NCBI RefSeq assembly: GCF_001612635.1
Contig: NZ_BDAV01000016.1
Location: 30,591-94,590, forward strand
Source of the DNA: Nocardia africana NBRC 100379
GTDB lineage: Bacteria > Actinomycetota > Actinomycetes > Mycobacteriales > Mycobacteriaceae
Reading direction: 5' to 3'
Length of the DNA: 64,000 nucleotides
Shown here: positions 24,820 to 32,784 of the stretch, one piece after another
How positions within the stretch are numbered: position 1 is the first letter of the stretch
Layout of the letters: every line of letters begins with the position of its first letter
The notes under the pieces: model-generated
Seen by the model: the letters and a program-made list of their open reading frames with translations, nothing else
Databases searched by the model: none
What the model was told of the DNA's origin: nothing
Made by a program: the position numbers and the translations under genes

Positions 24820-25683
24820 TCAGCTCCGGTGGTGGCCGGCCACCGGCGCTCGCAGATGGTCGATCAGCAGTGCGGCGACCCGGTCGGCCGCTTGTTCGGG
24901 CAGCCAGTGCGAGGCGCCGTCGAGAGCCTCGTAGCGATACGGGCCGGTGACGTAACGGCGGCACGCCTGCGCTGCGGCCCGTGCGACGTAGCGGTCGGCG
25001 GTGCCCCAGCAGAACAGCGTCGCAACGTCGACGGAGCCGACCGGGCGGCGCAGCGCGAACGGAAGACCCCGGTACCAGTTGACCGGGCCGCGCATATCCC
25101 CTCGATGCGCCGCGCGCGCCGCATAGCGGTCCGCGGAGGCCGGATCGAGTCCGGCGCGGACCAGCGCTTCTCGCATGGCCCGGCCGCCCTGGGCGGACAG
25201 GACGAGTTCCGGTAGCCACGGCAGCTGACAGGCGGCCATGTACCACGATCGCAGCGCCTGGCTGCTGGTGACCATGGCGCGCGCGAAGGCCATGGGATGT
25301 GGCACCGACAGCGCGGTCAGCGATGCCAGCCGGTCGGGCCGCTCGGCGGCGACGGACCAGGCGAGCGCGGCACCCCAGTCGTGACCGACCAGATGAAAGC
25401 GCTCGGCACCCGCCGCGTCGGCCAGGGCATGCACGTCGCCGGTCATGCGGGCCGTGGCATACGCCGAACGCGCCTTGGGGCGCGCACCCGGTGAGTAACC
25501 CCGCAGATCCGGTGCCAGCACGCGATAACCCGCCGCGGTGAGCGCGGGCGTGATCGCATCCCAGCAGTGGCGATCTTCCGGAAACCCGTGCAGCAGCACC
25601 ACGGTTTCCGGCGTTTCGCTGCCCGGAGCCGGTGGCGTATCGGTGACGTCGAAGACGAATCCGGCGTGCGTGAACGTGTCCAT
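24820..25683 (-). CDS. epoxide hydrolase-like alpha/beta hydrolase
   Basis: 287 aa. Oxyanion motif LLHGFPED (HGFP), GYRVLAPDLRGYSPG, and nucleophile elbow VGHDWGAALAW in which Asp replaces Ser, as in epoxide hydrolases and haloalkane/haloacetate dehalogenases. Cap region with YRG, acid near CWGTADRYV, and catalytic His in GASHWLPEQ. Epoxide hydrolase is favoured by the HGFPE and cap features, but dehalogenase activity cannot be excluded. Single gene. Confidence 0.82.
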   Translation of the reverse strand: MDTFTHAGFVFDVTDTPPAPGSETPETVVLLHGFPEDRHCWDAITPALTAAGYRVLAPDLRGYSPGARPKARSAYATARMTGDVHALADAAGAERFHLVGHDWGAALAWSVAAERPDRLASLTALSVPHPMAFARAMVTSSQALRSWYMAACQLPWLPELVLSAQGGRAMREALVRAGLDPASADRYAARAAHRGDMRGPVNWYRGLPFALRRPVGSVDVATLFCWGTADRYVARAAAQACRRYVTGPYRYEALDGASHWLPEQAADRVAALLIDHLRAPVAGHHRS

Positions 25684-25902
25684 TGTCCGTGCCCTTCCCT
25701 GACCCCATGCGCGAACAAATCACCGCCGCGAGCGCGGATCCGATCGACGCGGTGCCGACAGTAACGGGCCCCGGGCGCGGCGCTCATCCACCCGCGGACG
25801 GATTCCACGACCGACCGGAGAACGAGGTGGACACGATCGCCGCCCGCCTCGTGCGGGGATCATGACCGCACCGATGCCGCAGGACGACGCTCGATGTCAC
25901 GC

Positions 25903-26571
25903 CTATCGCCGGCGGGCTTCCGCCCTCTCCCCCGCGTCGTCCTCGGCCGGGCTGTCGTCGCCGGGTTCTTCTTCACCCGTCCCCGGAAAGAAGTGCCGCA
26001 CCACGCGATCGACGAGGAAGCCCAGCACGATCGCGCAGGCGATGCCGATCACCGCGGCCAGGAGTGGCTGATCGCGCAGCCAGCGTCCGAACGCGCCGGC
26101 GATCACCACCGAATACGCCGCCCAGCTGATACCGCCGATCACCGTCAGCGGGACGAATTTGCGGCGGGGATATTCGGTCGCCCCGGCGGTCATGTTGACG
26201 GCAATGCGACCGACCGGGATATAGCGGCCGGTGATGACCAGCAGGGCCGCGCGTTTGTCGAGCATTCCACGCGCCCAGTCGAATGCCCGCCGGATCTTCG
26301 GCTTGCGCATCCACGCGAATCGATCCGTGCCGATGGCGCAACCGATCGTATAGGCGAGGTTGTCGCCGATGACCGCGCCGGCCGCGGCGGCGAGCACCAG
26401 CAGCCAGACGGACGGTTTGCCGGTCGAACTGCCGATGGCGGCCAGCGCGGCGATCACCGATTCGCTGGGGACCGGTGGGAAGAAGGCGTCGACGATGCAC
26501 ACGCCCAGCAGCGCGAAATACACCCACGGCGACCCGGCCGCGCCGGTGACGAAATCCTGCAGTTGGTTCAT
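25903..26571 (-). CDS. DedA family membrane protein
   Basis: 222 aa. SNARE-associated/DedA fold: VDAFFPPVPSESVIAALAA (the conserved F..P.PSE motif), GAVIGDNLAYTIGCAIG, FDWARGMLDKRAALLVITGRYIPVGRIAVNMTAG (the GR.IP..R motif), then three more helices and an acidic tail. DedA proteins flip or recycle lipid carriers such as undecaprenyl phosphate and maintain proton motive force. ATG 26571 chosen at the first conserved residues; AAGG lies about 10 nt upstream. Single gene. Confidence 0.85.
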   Translation of the reverse strand: MNQLQDFVTGAAGSPWVYFALLGVCIVDAFFPPVPSESVIAALAAIGSSTGKPSVWLLVLAAAAGAVIGDNLAYTIGCAIGTDRFAWMRKPKIRRAFDWARGMLDKRAALLVITGRYIPVGRIAVNMTAGATEYPRRKFVPLTVIGGISWAAYSVVIAGAFGRWLRDQPLLAAVIGIACAIVLGFLVDRVVRHFFPGTGEEEPGDDSPAEDDAGERAEARRR

Positions 26572-26910
26572 CCCATCGACACCCTTCCTGGTCTTCTGGC
26601 GAGTGCCCAGGATCGCGTCGCCGAACCCGATCGGGCCGAGTCGCTCGGGTACCGGGTGGTCCGGGCGCCGTCGTCGCACCCCGGGCGTGGACGATCTCGC
26701 CGGTCGTCCCGGCGGTGAACGGGTTCGCGCAACGGATCGAATACCCTTATGCCGCAACAGTTCAGCGCATCCGTGAGACGAGGGCAGTCCGCGCTCTGCG
26801 GGCCGGGACCGTGCAACACCACCGCGACCGCGCGAGAAGGACCCGCGGCCCACCCGAAAGTGAACCGCCTCCCGTCCCCGGGAGGAACCACATTCCCGCA
26901 TGCCGGCACT
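26572..26910. other. intergenic region upstream of dedA and the iron box
   Basis: 339 bp without a convincing gene. A minus-strand frame contains RAVAVVLHGPGPQSADCPRLTDAL, vaguely like the start of an alpha/beta hydrolase, but it is not continued by conserved blocks; possibly a decayed fragment. Confidence 0.3.
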
Positions 26911-26929
26911 TTTGGTTAGGCTAACCAAT
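26911..26929. promoter_or_regulatory. IdeR/DtxR-type iron box
   Basis: TTTGGTTAGGCTAACCAAT contains a perfect 17-bp palindrome (26912-26928) and matches the published 19-bp IdeR/DtxR consensus TTAGGTTAGGCTAACCTAA at 16 of 19 positions. It lies 82 bp upstream of the GTG of the next hydrolase gene, a normal promoter distance. Iron-dependent repression of that gene is inferred. Confidence 0.75.
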
Positions 26930-27010
26930 GTGATTGGGAGCACGCAGGGGACTCGGGCGGGACAATCAATACGGCAGCGAGCCGATCCGGCCGGACCCCA
27001 CAGCCAGGGC

Positions 27011-27889
27011 GTGGCGAGCACCGCGCCCACCCGTGACGGGCGCCGGCTGTACTACATGCACCGGCCGGGACGGAACGACAACCGCTCTCCCCTGGTCGTT
27101 TTCGAGAGTGGCCTCGCCTGCACCCGCTCGTACTGGGCGGCGGTGCAGCGAGAATTCGACGACTACGCGGCGACCGTCGTCTACGACCGCAGCGGTCTGG
27201 GCCGCAGCGCCCCCGACACCGCACCGCGCGGGCTCCGGCGCTTGGCCGACGACCTGGTCGACCTGCTCGATCACCTCACCGAGCGCTTCGCCGCACCGCG
27301 GCTCGTACTGGTCGGGCACAGCTGGGGCGGTCCGATCGTGCGGGTCGCCGCCGCGGACCGACCGGACCGGATCACGGGCACAGTGCTGGTCGATCCCACC
27401 GACGAGTTCTGCGACGACCTGTTCACCACGGCGTCGCAGCGGGCGGCACGCACCGGGCAGCGGCTCAGCGCCGCACTCGCACGCATCGGCGCACTGCGAC
27501 TGGCCTACCGCGACACCCTCGCCGCGCTGCCCGCCGACGCCCGTGCCGAGTTCCGCGCCGAGGGCTTCGCGGTCGCGGCGATGCGCACCCGTGCCGCCGA
27601 ACTCGCCTGCCACACAGCAGATCTCGAACACTTACACCGCACCGCCCCCGACCGTCACCAGCTCGCCGTCACGGTCGTGTCCGCCGATTCGCCCTCCACC
27701 GGTATCTCGGCCCGCTCGCGTGCGGCGATCAACGCCGCGCACCGGCGGCGGGCCGCACGGCCGCACGGCAGGCATGTCGTCGCCGAGCACTGCGGCCATA
27801 TGGTGCCGACCGAGCGCCCCGGGCTGGTCGCCGCCGAAATAGTCCGGATCATCGAGGAATACGGTCCGGGCGCGCGAATCGCCGGGTGA
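27011..27889 (+). CDS. alpha/beta hydrolase under a predicted iron box
   Basis: 292 aa from GTG 27011. VVFESGLACTRSYW (oxyanion region), VVYDRSGLGRSAPD, nucleophile elbow VGHSWGGPIV, acid in VLVDPTDEF, and catalytic His in VVAEHCGHMVPTE. A general serine-hydrolase; the substrate is unknown. The longer frame (to 26900) would place the coding start across the IdeR palindrome, so the later start is preferred although its ribosome site is weak. Iron control would make a siderophore or heme-related esterase conceivable, but no sequence feature shows this. Confidence 0.75.
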   Translation: MASTAPTRDGRRLYYMHRPGRNDNRSPLVVFESGLACTRSYWAAVQREFDDYAATVVYDRSGLGRSAPDTAPRGLRRLADDLVDLLDHLTERFAAPRLVLVGHSWGGPIVRVAAADRPDRITGTVLVDPTDEFCDDLFTTASQRAARTGQRLSAALARIGALRLAYRDTLAALPADARAEFRAEGFAVAAMRTRAAELACHTADLEHLHRTAPDRHQLAVTVVSADSPSTGISARSRAAINAAHRRRAARPHGRHVVAEHCGHMVPTERPGLVAAEIVRIIEEYGPGARIAG

Positions 27890-27974
27890 CATCCGGCAGC
27901 GGCGGGGTATGCGCGAATCAGGACGGATCCGCCACGACAACCGGGCGCCGACGACCCGGTTGGAGGAGATGCCG

Positions 27975-28745
27975 ATGGTTTCACACACTGCCGCCGAGGC
28001 GTTGCCGGAATGGGAGGCCTTCGCCCGCGCCGTACAGTCGCGCCGGCCCGACGCGGGTACCTGGTGCGAGGGCTGGACCGTACACGATGTCGTGATCCAC
28101 AACACCGGCAACGCGGAGGAACTCGCGCGGGTGCTCGCCGCCCATGCGGCGGGCAGCCCGGTGCCGACCCGTGGTTTCGAGGAGCGGGAGGCGCCCTATC
28201 GCGCGATGCCGGACGCCGAGTTGTGGGCGGCGTTCGTGGATCGGTGCGAACAACTCGTCGAAACCGCGGAGGTGATCGACACGCTGTCTCCGCTGGAGGC
28301 GATCGGCTGGACCGGGCGCACCGTCGGTCCGGACTTCTTCCTCGAGCACATGCGTCAGGAGATGGTGCTGCACCGCTGGGATATGACCGGCGACGACGCG
28401 ACGGCGATCGATATGCTCATGCGGCCGTGGATAACTCGCCACAGCGTGCGCGATGTCGGCCTTCCGCTGCTCGCGCGCGGCAGCAGGGATATCGATTTCG
28501 GTCCCGAGGGCCGTATCGAGGCCAGATTGCGCGCACCGGGCACCGACGACGTCCTGGTCGTCGCCGAGCCGGACAGCAGCTCCATCGAGTTGGTGCCGCC
28601 GCAGGGGCAGGCGACAGTGGAAAGCGATCCGGCCGTGCGCGTGCTGTTCCTGTGGGGCCGCCGGCCCGCCGATCCGACGCGCTGGCACAGCAGCGCCGGT
28701 CCCGAGGAACTGGGCCGGCTCCGCGCACTGCTCGCCGGGTACTGA
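27975..28745 (+). CDS. maleylpyruvate isomerase-like (MDMPI) family protein
   Basis: 256 aa. DinB/MDMPI N-terminus: EWEAFARAVQSRRPDAGTWCEGWTVHDVVIHNTGNAEEL, with His in DVVIH as likely metal ligand and a second in EMVLHRWDM; the C-terminal domain (RIEARLRAPGTDDVLVV...VESDPAVRVLFLWGRRP) is the MDMPI C-terminal beta domain. GGAGG is 8 nt before ATG 27975, which decides between close ATGs at 27969 and 27975. Probably a mycothiol-dependent enzyme of unknown substrate. Confidence 0.75.
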   Translation: MVSHTAAEALPEWEAFARAVQSRRPDAGTWCEGWTVHDVVIHNTGNAEELARVLAAHAAGSPVPTRGFEEREAPYRAMPDAELWAAFVDRCEQLVETAEVIDTLSPLEAIGWTGRTVGPDFFLEHMRQEMVLHRWDMTGDDATAIDMLMRPWITRHSVRDVGLPLLARGSRDIDFGPEGRIEARLRAPGTDDVLVVAEPDSSSIELVPPQGQATVESDPAVRVLFLWGRRPADPTRWHSSAGPEELGRLRALLAGY

Positions 28746-28809
28746 ATCCCCGCGCGCCGGTCGGTGCGCCGCCGTGATTGCGCGCCGCGGCGGCGGGTAG
28801 TCCGCGAGG

Positions 28810-29916
28810 ATGGGTGCCGCAACCGATGTCGCCGTGGTGGGAGCCGGAATCGTCGGCCTGGCCACGGCTCACGCGCTACGCCGGGGCGGGCTCTCGGTCA
28901 CCGTGTACGAGTCGGGCCGGCCCGGCGGCGGCCAATCGGCCGGTCAGTCCCGGATCTTCCGCCATGCGCACACCGATCCCCGGCTGGTCGAGATGGCGGT
29001 GGCGGCCCGTCGCGTCTGGCGCGAGTGGGAAGGCGACTTCGGCACCGAACTGATTTCGCGCGACGGGGCGGTCGCGCTCGGGGCCGGCGTGGCGGACAAG
29101 CTGGAGATCCTGCGGCGGACGCCCGGCGTCGATGCCCGAGGTATCGACGCCGAGGAGCTGGCGAGCCGGCTGCCTCCGCTGGCCGACTACGACGGCCCGG
29201 CCATGCTGGACGCGACCGGCGGCTCCATCCGCACCGTCGCCGCGATCGACGCTCTCACCGATCGGTTGCGCGACGCACTGGTCAACGACCACGTCCTCAC
29301 CCTACGGCACACCGCGGCCGGAACCGTCGAATTGCGCACCGGTACAACCTGTTCGGACTTCGGCAGCGTCGTCGTCTGCGCAGGCCGCGGTACCGCGCCG
29401 CTGGCCCGGACCCTCGGCCTCGCCCTGCCGGTCCAAGTCTCCGCGCACGTCCGGGTGACCTTCCGCCCGCGCTCGGCGCCGCCCACCACACTCGCCACCC
29501 TGCAGGACAGCAGCGGCGAATTCGGCGAGACCGGCATCTACGCCGCCGCCTTCCCCGGTAACACCCATTACGCGCTCGGACTCAGCGATTCCGTGCCCAG
29601 CAGCGACGGCGGCTCGGTCGACCCCACGGCCCTGGCCTGGCTGGCCGAACGCGCCGTCGGTTACGTTCACCGCGCACTACCCGGGCTCACACCCGAACCG
29701 GACGGGTACGTGCACTGCTGGGTGACCCGGCTGCCGTGGGGTGAGGACGGGCTGGCCGCCTGGCAGGACGGCGCCGCCACCTTCCTCGCCGGCCACAATC
29801 TGTTCAAACTGGCCCCGGCCCTGGGGGCCACGCTCGCCGACAGCATCACCACCGGACACCCCGCCGCCACCCTGCACCCGTCGCGGCGCCTCGGCGATCC
29901 CGCCGCCGACCGGTAG
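28810..29916 (+). CDS. FAD-dependent amine oxidase (DAO / sarcosine oxidase type)
   Basis: 368 aa. N-terminal FAD motif DVAVVGAGIVGLATAHALRRGGLSVTVYE, then SRIFRHAHTDPRLVEMA (the SxxxR..Y/H motif of monomeric sarcosine and N-methyltryptophan oxidases), a substrate domain, and VVCAGRGT. The C-terminal FAD loop, usually a Cys covalent attachment site, reads FLAGHNLFKLAPALGATLAD, without a clear Cys, so flavin is probably not covalently held. The substrate is likely a secondary or N-methyl amine or amino acid; not determined. Confidence 0.78.
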   Translation: MGAATDVAVVGAGIVGLATAHALRRGGLSVTVYESGRPGGGQSAGQSRIFRHAHTDPRLVEMAVAARRVWREWEGDFGTELISRDGAVALGAGVADKLEILRRTPGVDARGIDAEELASRLPPLADYDGPAMLDATGGSIRTVAAIDALTDRLRDALVNDHVLTLRHTAAGTVELRTGTTCSDFGSVVVCAGRGTAPLARTLGLALPVQVSAHVRVTFRPRSAPPTTLATLQDSSGEFGETGIYAAAFPGNTHYALGLSDSVPSSDGGSVDPTALAWLAERAVGYVHRALPGLTPEPDGYVHCWVTRLPWGEDGLAAWQDGAATFLAGHNLFKLAPALGATLADSITTGHPAATLHPSRRLGDPAADR

Positions 29917-30025
29917 GACACCCGACCGGCACTACCGTCGAAAGTACTTAAGCGCGACAGATTCCCGGTCGCCCGGAACTCCATAACTTTGTGGTCGGAA
30001 CATCACGACCACGAAGGAGAACCCC

Positions 30026-30394
30026 GTGAGCGACATCAACGACCTGGTCGAACGCTACCTCGCCGTCTGGAACGAAACCGATTCCACCGCCCGCGCCGCG
30101 CAGATCGCCGACCTGCTCACCGACGACGCCGAATACACCGATCCACTGGCCTCGGTTCGCGGCCATGCCGGACTCGACGCGGCCGTCGCCGCGGTCCAGC
30201 AGCAGTTCCCCGGACTGGAATTCACCCTCGGCGGCCCGATCGACAGCCACCACGGCATCGCCCGCTTCACCTGGCATCTGGGCCGGCCGGGCGAGGAACC
30301 GCTGGTGATCGGCTTCGACGTGGCCGCCATCGGAGACGACGGCCGCATCCGCCAGATCCTCGGCTTCCTCGACAAGGTACCCACCGGCGCCTGA
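30026..30394 (+). CDS. SnoaL-like nuclear transport factor 2-fold protein
   Basis: 122 aa. Short NTF2-like barrel: LVERYLAVWNETDSTARAAQIADLLTDDAEYTDP, GHAGLDAAVAAVQQQFPGLEFTLGG, HHGIARFTWHLG, GFDVAAIGDDGRIRQILGFLD. Such proteins are epimerases, isomerases or small-molecule binders. GTG start behind AAGGAG. First gene of a three-gene set with a hydrolase (43 bp on) and an MFS exporter. Confidence 0.8.
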   Translation: MSDINDLVERYLAVWNETDSTARAAQIADLLTDDAEYTDPLASVRGHAGLDAAVAAVQQQFPGLEFTLGGPIDSHHGIARFTWHLGRPGEEPLVIGFDVAAIGDDGRIRQILGFLDKVPTGA

Positions 30395-30437
30395 CCCCCT
30401 CCCGACACCCGGCACTTCACCCCGCAAAGGACCGATC

Positions 30438-31253
30438 ATGTACTTCACCACCACCGACGGAACCACCCTCGCCTACGAGGACTACGGCACGGGCGAGCCG
30501 ATCGTCTTCGTCGCCGGCGCCATGCTCAACACCGAGATGTGGGAATACCAGATTCCGTACTTCACCGACCGCGGCTACCGCTGCATCGCCTTGGACCGCC
30601 GCGGCCACGGCCGCTCGGATCGCCCGTCCACCGGCTACGACATCGACACCACCGCCGACGATCTCGGCGCCCTGCTCGATCATCTCGACCTGCGCGAGGC
30701 CACCCTGGTCGGCCACTCCACCGGCGGCGCGGAGATCGCCCGGTATCTGGCCCGCCACGGCGAAAGCCGCGTCGCCCGAGTGGTTTTCCTCGCGGCGATC
30801 CTGCCCTTCGTGAAGGCCACCGACGACAACCCCGACGGCATCCCGGAGGCCATGCTCGACGCGCTCGTGGACAGCATCCGCACCGATCGCGGCCGATGGC
30901 TGGCCCGGCAGTCGCAGATCTACTTCAACAGCCATCTGAATCCGGACGTCTCCCCCGAACACATCGACGTCACCTACCGTCAGTGCCTGTCGACCGCGCC
31001 GTGGGCGACGCTGCACATGCAGCAGGCGGTCTTCCACTGCGACAACCGGGAAGCGTTGCGCGGCATCACCGTTCCCACCCTCATCGTGCACGGCGCCCTG
31101 GACTTCTCCGCACCCGCCGAGATCACCGGCCGGCGCACCGCCGAGCTGATGCCGAAGGCCGTCTACAAGGAGTACCCGACCGCCGGTCACGGCCTCTACA
31201 CCTCGCACGCGGCCGAGTTCAACAACGATCTCCTGGAATTCGTCCGGGGCTGA
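30438..31253 (+). CDS. alpha/beta hydrolase (non-heme haloperoxidase/arylesterase-like)
   Basis: 271 aa. IVFVAGAMLNTEMW, CIALDRRGHGRSDRPSTGYD, elbow VGHSTGGAEIARYL, acid Asp in VHGALDFSAPAEI, catalytic His in AGHGLYTSH. The D-RRGHGRSD and GHSTGG motifs are typical of the cofactor-free haloperoxidase/esterase group. Lies between the SnoaL protein and the MFS exporter with short gaps and good ribosome sites (AAAGGA), so it is probably cotranscribed. Substrate unknown. Confidence 0.82.
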   Translation: MYFTTTDGTTLAYEDYGTGEPIVFVAGAMLNTEMWEYQIPYFTDRGYRCIALDRRGHGRSDRPSTGYDIDTTADDLGALLDHLDLREATLVGHSTGGAEIARYLARHGESRVARVVFLAAILPFVKATDDNPDGIPEAMLDALVDSIRTDRGRWLARQSQIYFNSHLNPDVSPEHIDVTYRQCLSTAPWATLHMQQAVFHCDNREALRGITVPTLIVHGALDFSAPAEITGRRTAELMPKAVYKEYPTAGHGLYTSHAAEFNNDLLEFVRG

Positions 31254-31295
31254 CCGAACGCCCTTGTGCCACACCATAGTTACCGAGGAACACAC

Positions 31296-32729
31296 ATGTC
31301 CGCACCCACCCTGCCGGCCGACGGCATCCGCCCGGCGAGCGCACCACCCGCACGGGCCACCCTGCTCGTCCTGCTGGCCGGGATCTTCATGGCCACCCTG
31401 GACTTCTTCATCGTCAACGTCGCCATCCCCGACACCCAGGCCGATCTGCACGCGAGCAGCGCCACCATGCAGTGGGTGGTCGCCGGATACGGCCTCGCGG
31501 TCGCGGCCGGGCTGATCACCGGCGGGCGGCTCGGTGACCTGTACGGCCGCCGCCGGCTCTACGGCCTCGGCATGGCGGTCTTCACCCTCGCCTCCCTGGC
31601 CTGCGCGCTGGCCGGTGACGCCACCGAACTGGTCGTCGCCCGGGTCGCGCAGGGCGCCGGGATGGCGCTGCTGATGCCGCAGGTCCTCGGCATCATCAGC
31701 GTGGTGTTCACCGGCGCCCGCCGAGTGCGTGCCTTCGCCGCCTACGGACTCGCGATGGGCCTGGCCGCGGTCTTCGGCCAGCTGATCGGCGGGCTGCTGA
31801 TCCAGGCCGATCTGTTCGGACTGGGCTGGCGCACCATCTTCTGGATCAACGTGCCGGTGGGTGCGCTCACCCTCGCGGTGCTGGCCCGGCTGGTCCCCGA
31901 ATCACGCGGAGACGGCGGCACCCGGCTGGACCGGCTCGGCGTCGCCCTGATCGCGACCGCCCTTGTAGCGGTGGTGTTGCCCCTGATCCAGGGTCGGGAG
32001 CAGGGCTGGCCGATGTGGACCTGGATCTCACTGGCCGCGGCTGCCGTGCTGGTCGCCGCCTTCGTCGGCGCGGCACGGCGGTCGGCGGCCCGCGGCGGGG
32101 AGCCGCTGGTGAATCCCGCGCTGTTCACCGAACGCTCGTTCGCGGTCGGTTCGATCATCGCGCTCAGCTACCAGATGACCATGGGCTCGTTCTTCCTGTT
32201 CCTGGCGTTGTACCTGCAGCAGGGGCGCGGCCTGTCGGCCTTGGGGTCGGGCCTGCTGTTTCTCGCACTGGGCGCGGCCTATCTGTTCACCTCGATGCTG
32301 TCGGAGCGAGCGGCGGCACGGTTCGGCCGGCAGATCGTCGCGCTCGGGGCGGTCCTGCAGGCCGGCGGATATCTGCTGCTCGCACTCACCGCGCACGAGC
32401 TCGGCGGCGGCGGTTCGGTGCTCGACCTGCTGCCGGCGATGATCGTCGCGGGGGCGGGAATGGGCCTGGCGCTGGTGCCGATGCCGGGCATCGTGCTGGC
32501 GGGCGTGACGCCGGAGCACGCCGCCGCCGCGGGAGGCGTGCTGGCCACCGCACAGCAGGTCGGTGGCGCGGTCGGGATCGCGGTGGTGGGCATCGTCTTC
32601 TACGACCGGCTCGCAGCGCCCGGCGGATTCGTGCCGGCGTTCGTCGCGAGCCTGGTGCCGATGGCACTGCTGTGCCTGCTCACCGCGGTGCTGGTGCAAC
32701 TACTCCCGTCCACCCGCCTCCGCAACTAG
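31296..32729 (+). CDS. MFS drug exporter, DHA2 (EmrB/QacA) type
   Basis: 477 aa with about 14 hydrophobic helices, the DHA2 number. MFS motif A appears as GGRLGDLYGRRRLYGLG after helix 2, and motif C-like glycine residues in FGQLIGGLLIQ. N-terminus LAGIFMATLDFFIVNVAIPDTQ (motif D1, with the membrane Asp) is diagnostic. Such proteins export drugs or toxic metabolites by proton antiport. ATG 31296 chosen behind GAGGAA. Last gene of the SnoaL-hydrolase-exporter set; terminator hairpin follows. Confidence 0.88.
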   Translation: MSAPTLPADGIRPASAPPARATLLVLLAGIFMATLDFFIVNVAIPDTQADLHASSATMQWVVAGYGLAVAAGLITGGRLGDLYGRRRLYGLGMAVFTLASLACALAGDATELVVARVAQGAGMALLMPQVLGIISVVFTGARRVRAFAAYGLAMGLAAVFGQLIGGLLIQADLFGLGWRTIFWINVPVGALTLAVLARLVPESRGDGGTRLDRLGVALIATALVAVVLPLIQGREQGWPMWTWISLAAAAVLVAAFVGAARRSAARGGEPLVNPALFTERSFAVGSIIALSYQMTMGSFFLFLALYLQQGRGLSALGSGLLFLALGAAYLFTSMLSERAAARFGRQIVALGAVLQAGGYLLLALTAHELGGGGSVLDLLPAMIVAGAGMGLALVPMPGIVLAGVTPEHAAAAGGVLATAQQVGGAVGIAVVGIVFYDRLAAPGGFVPAFVASLVPMALLCLLTAVLVQLLPSTRLRN

Positions 32730-32738
32730 AGACCACAC

Positions 32739-32766
32739 CAGCCCCCGGTGTTCGCCACCGGGGGCT
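32739..32766. terminator. GC-rich hairpin between convergent genes
   Basis: AGCCCCCGGTG pairs with CACCGGGGGCT-type sequence around a short TTCGC loop, between the MFS stop at 32729 and the LuxR stop at 32785. Serves both convergent transcripts. Confidence 0.65.
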
Positions 32767-32784
32767 GCGGGTTGTCCGCATCCG

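Noticed and set aside
26568..26909. Minus-strand frame with RAVAVVLHGPGPQS, like an alpha/beta hydrolase start
   Set aside because: No further conserved blocks, no ribosome site; at best a decayed fragment.
28010..28777. Long shifted frame over the MDMPI gene
   Set aside because: Arg/Gly-rich noise; the overlapping frame shows conserved DinB/MDMPI motifs.
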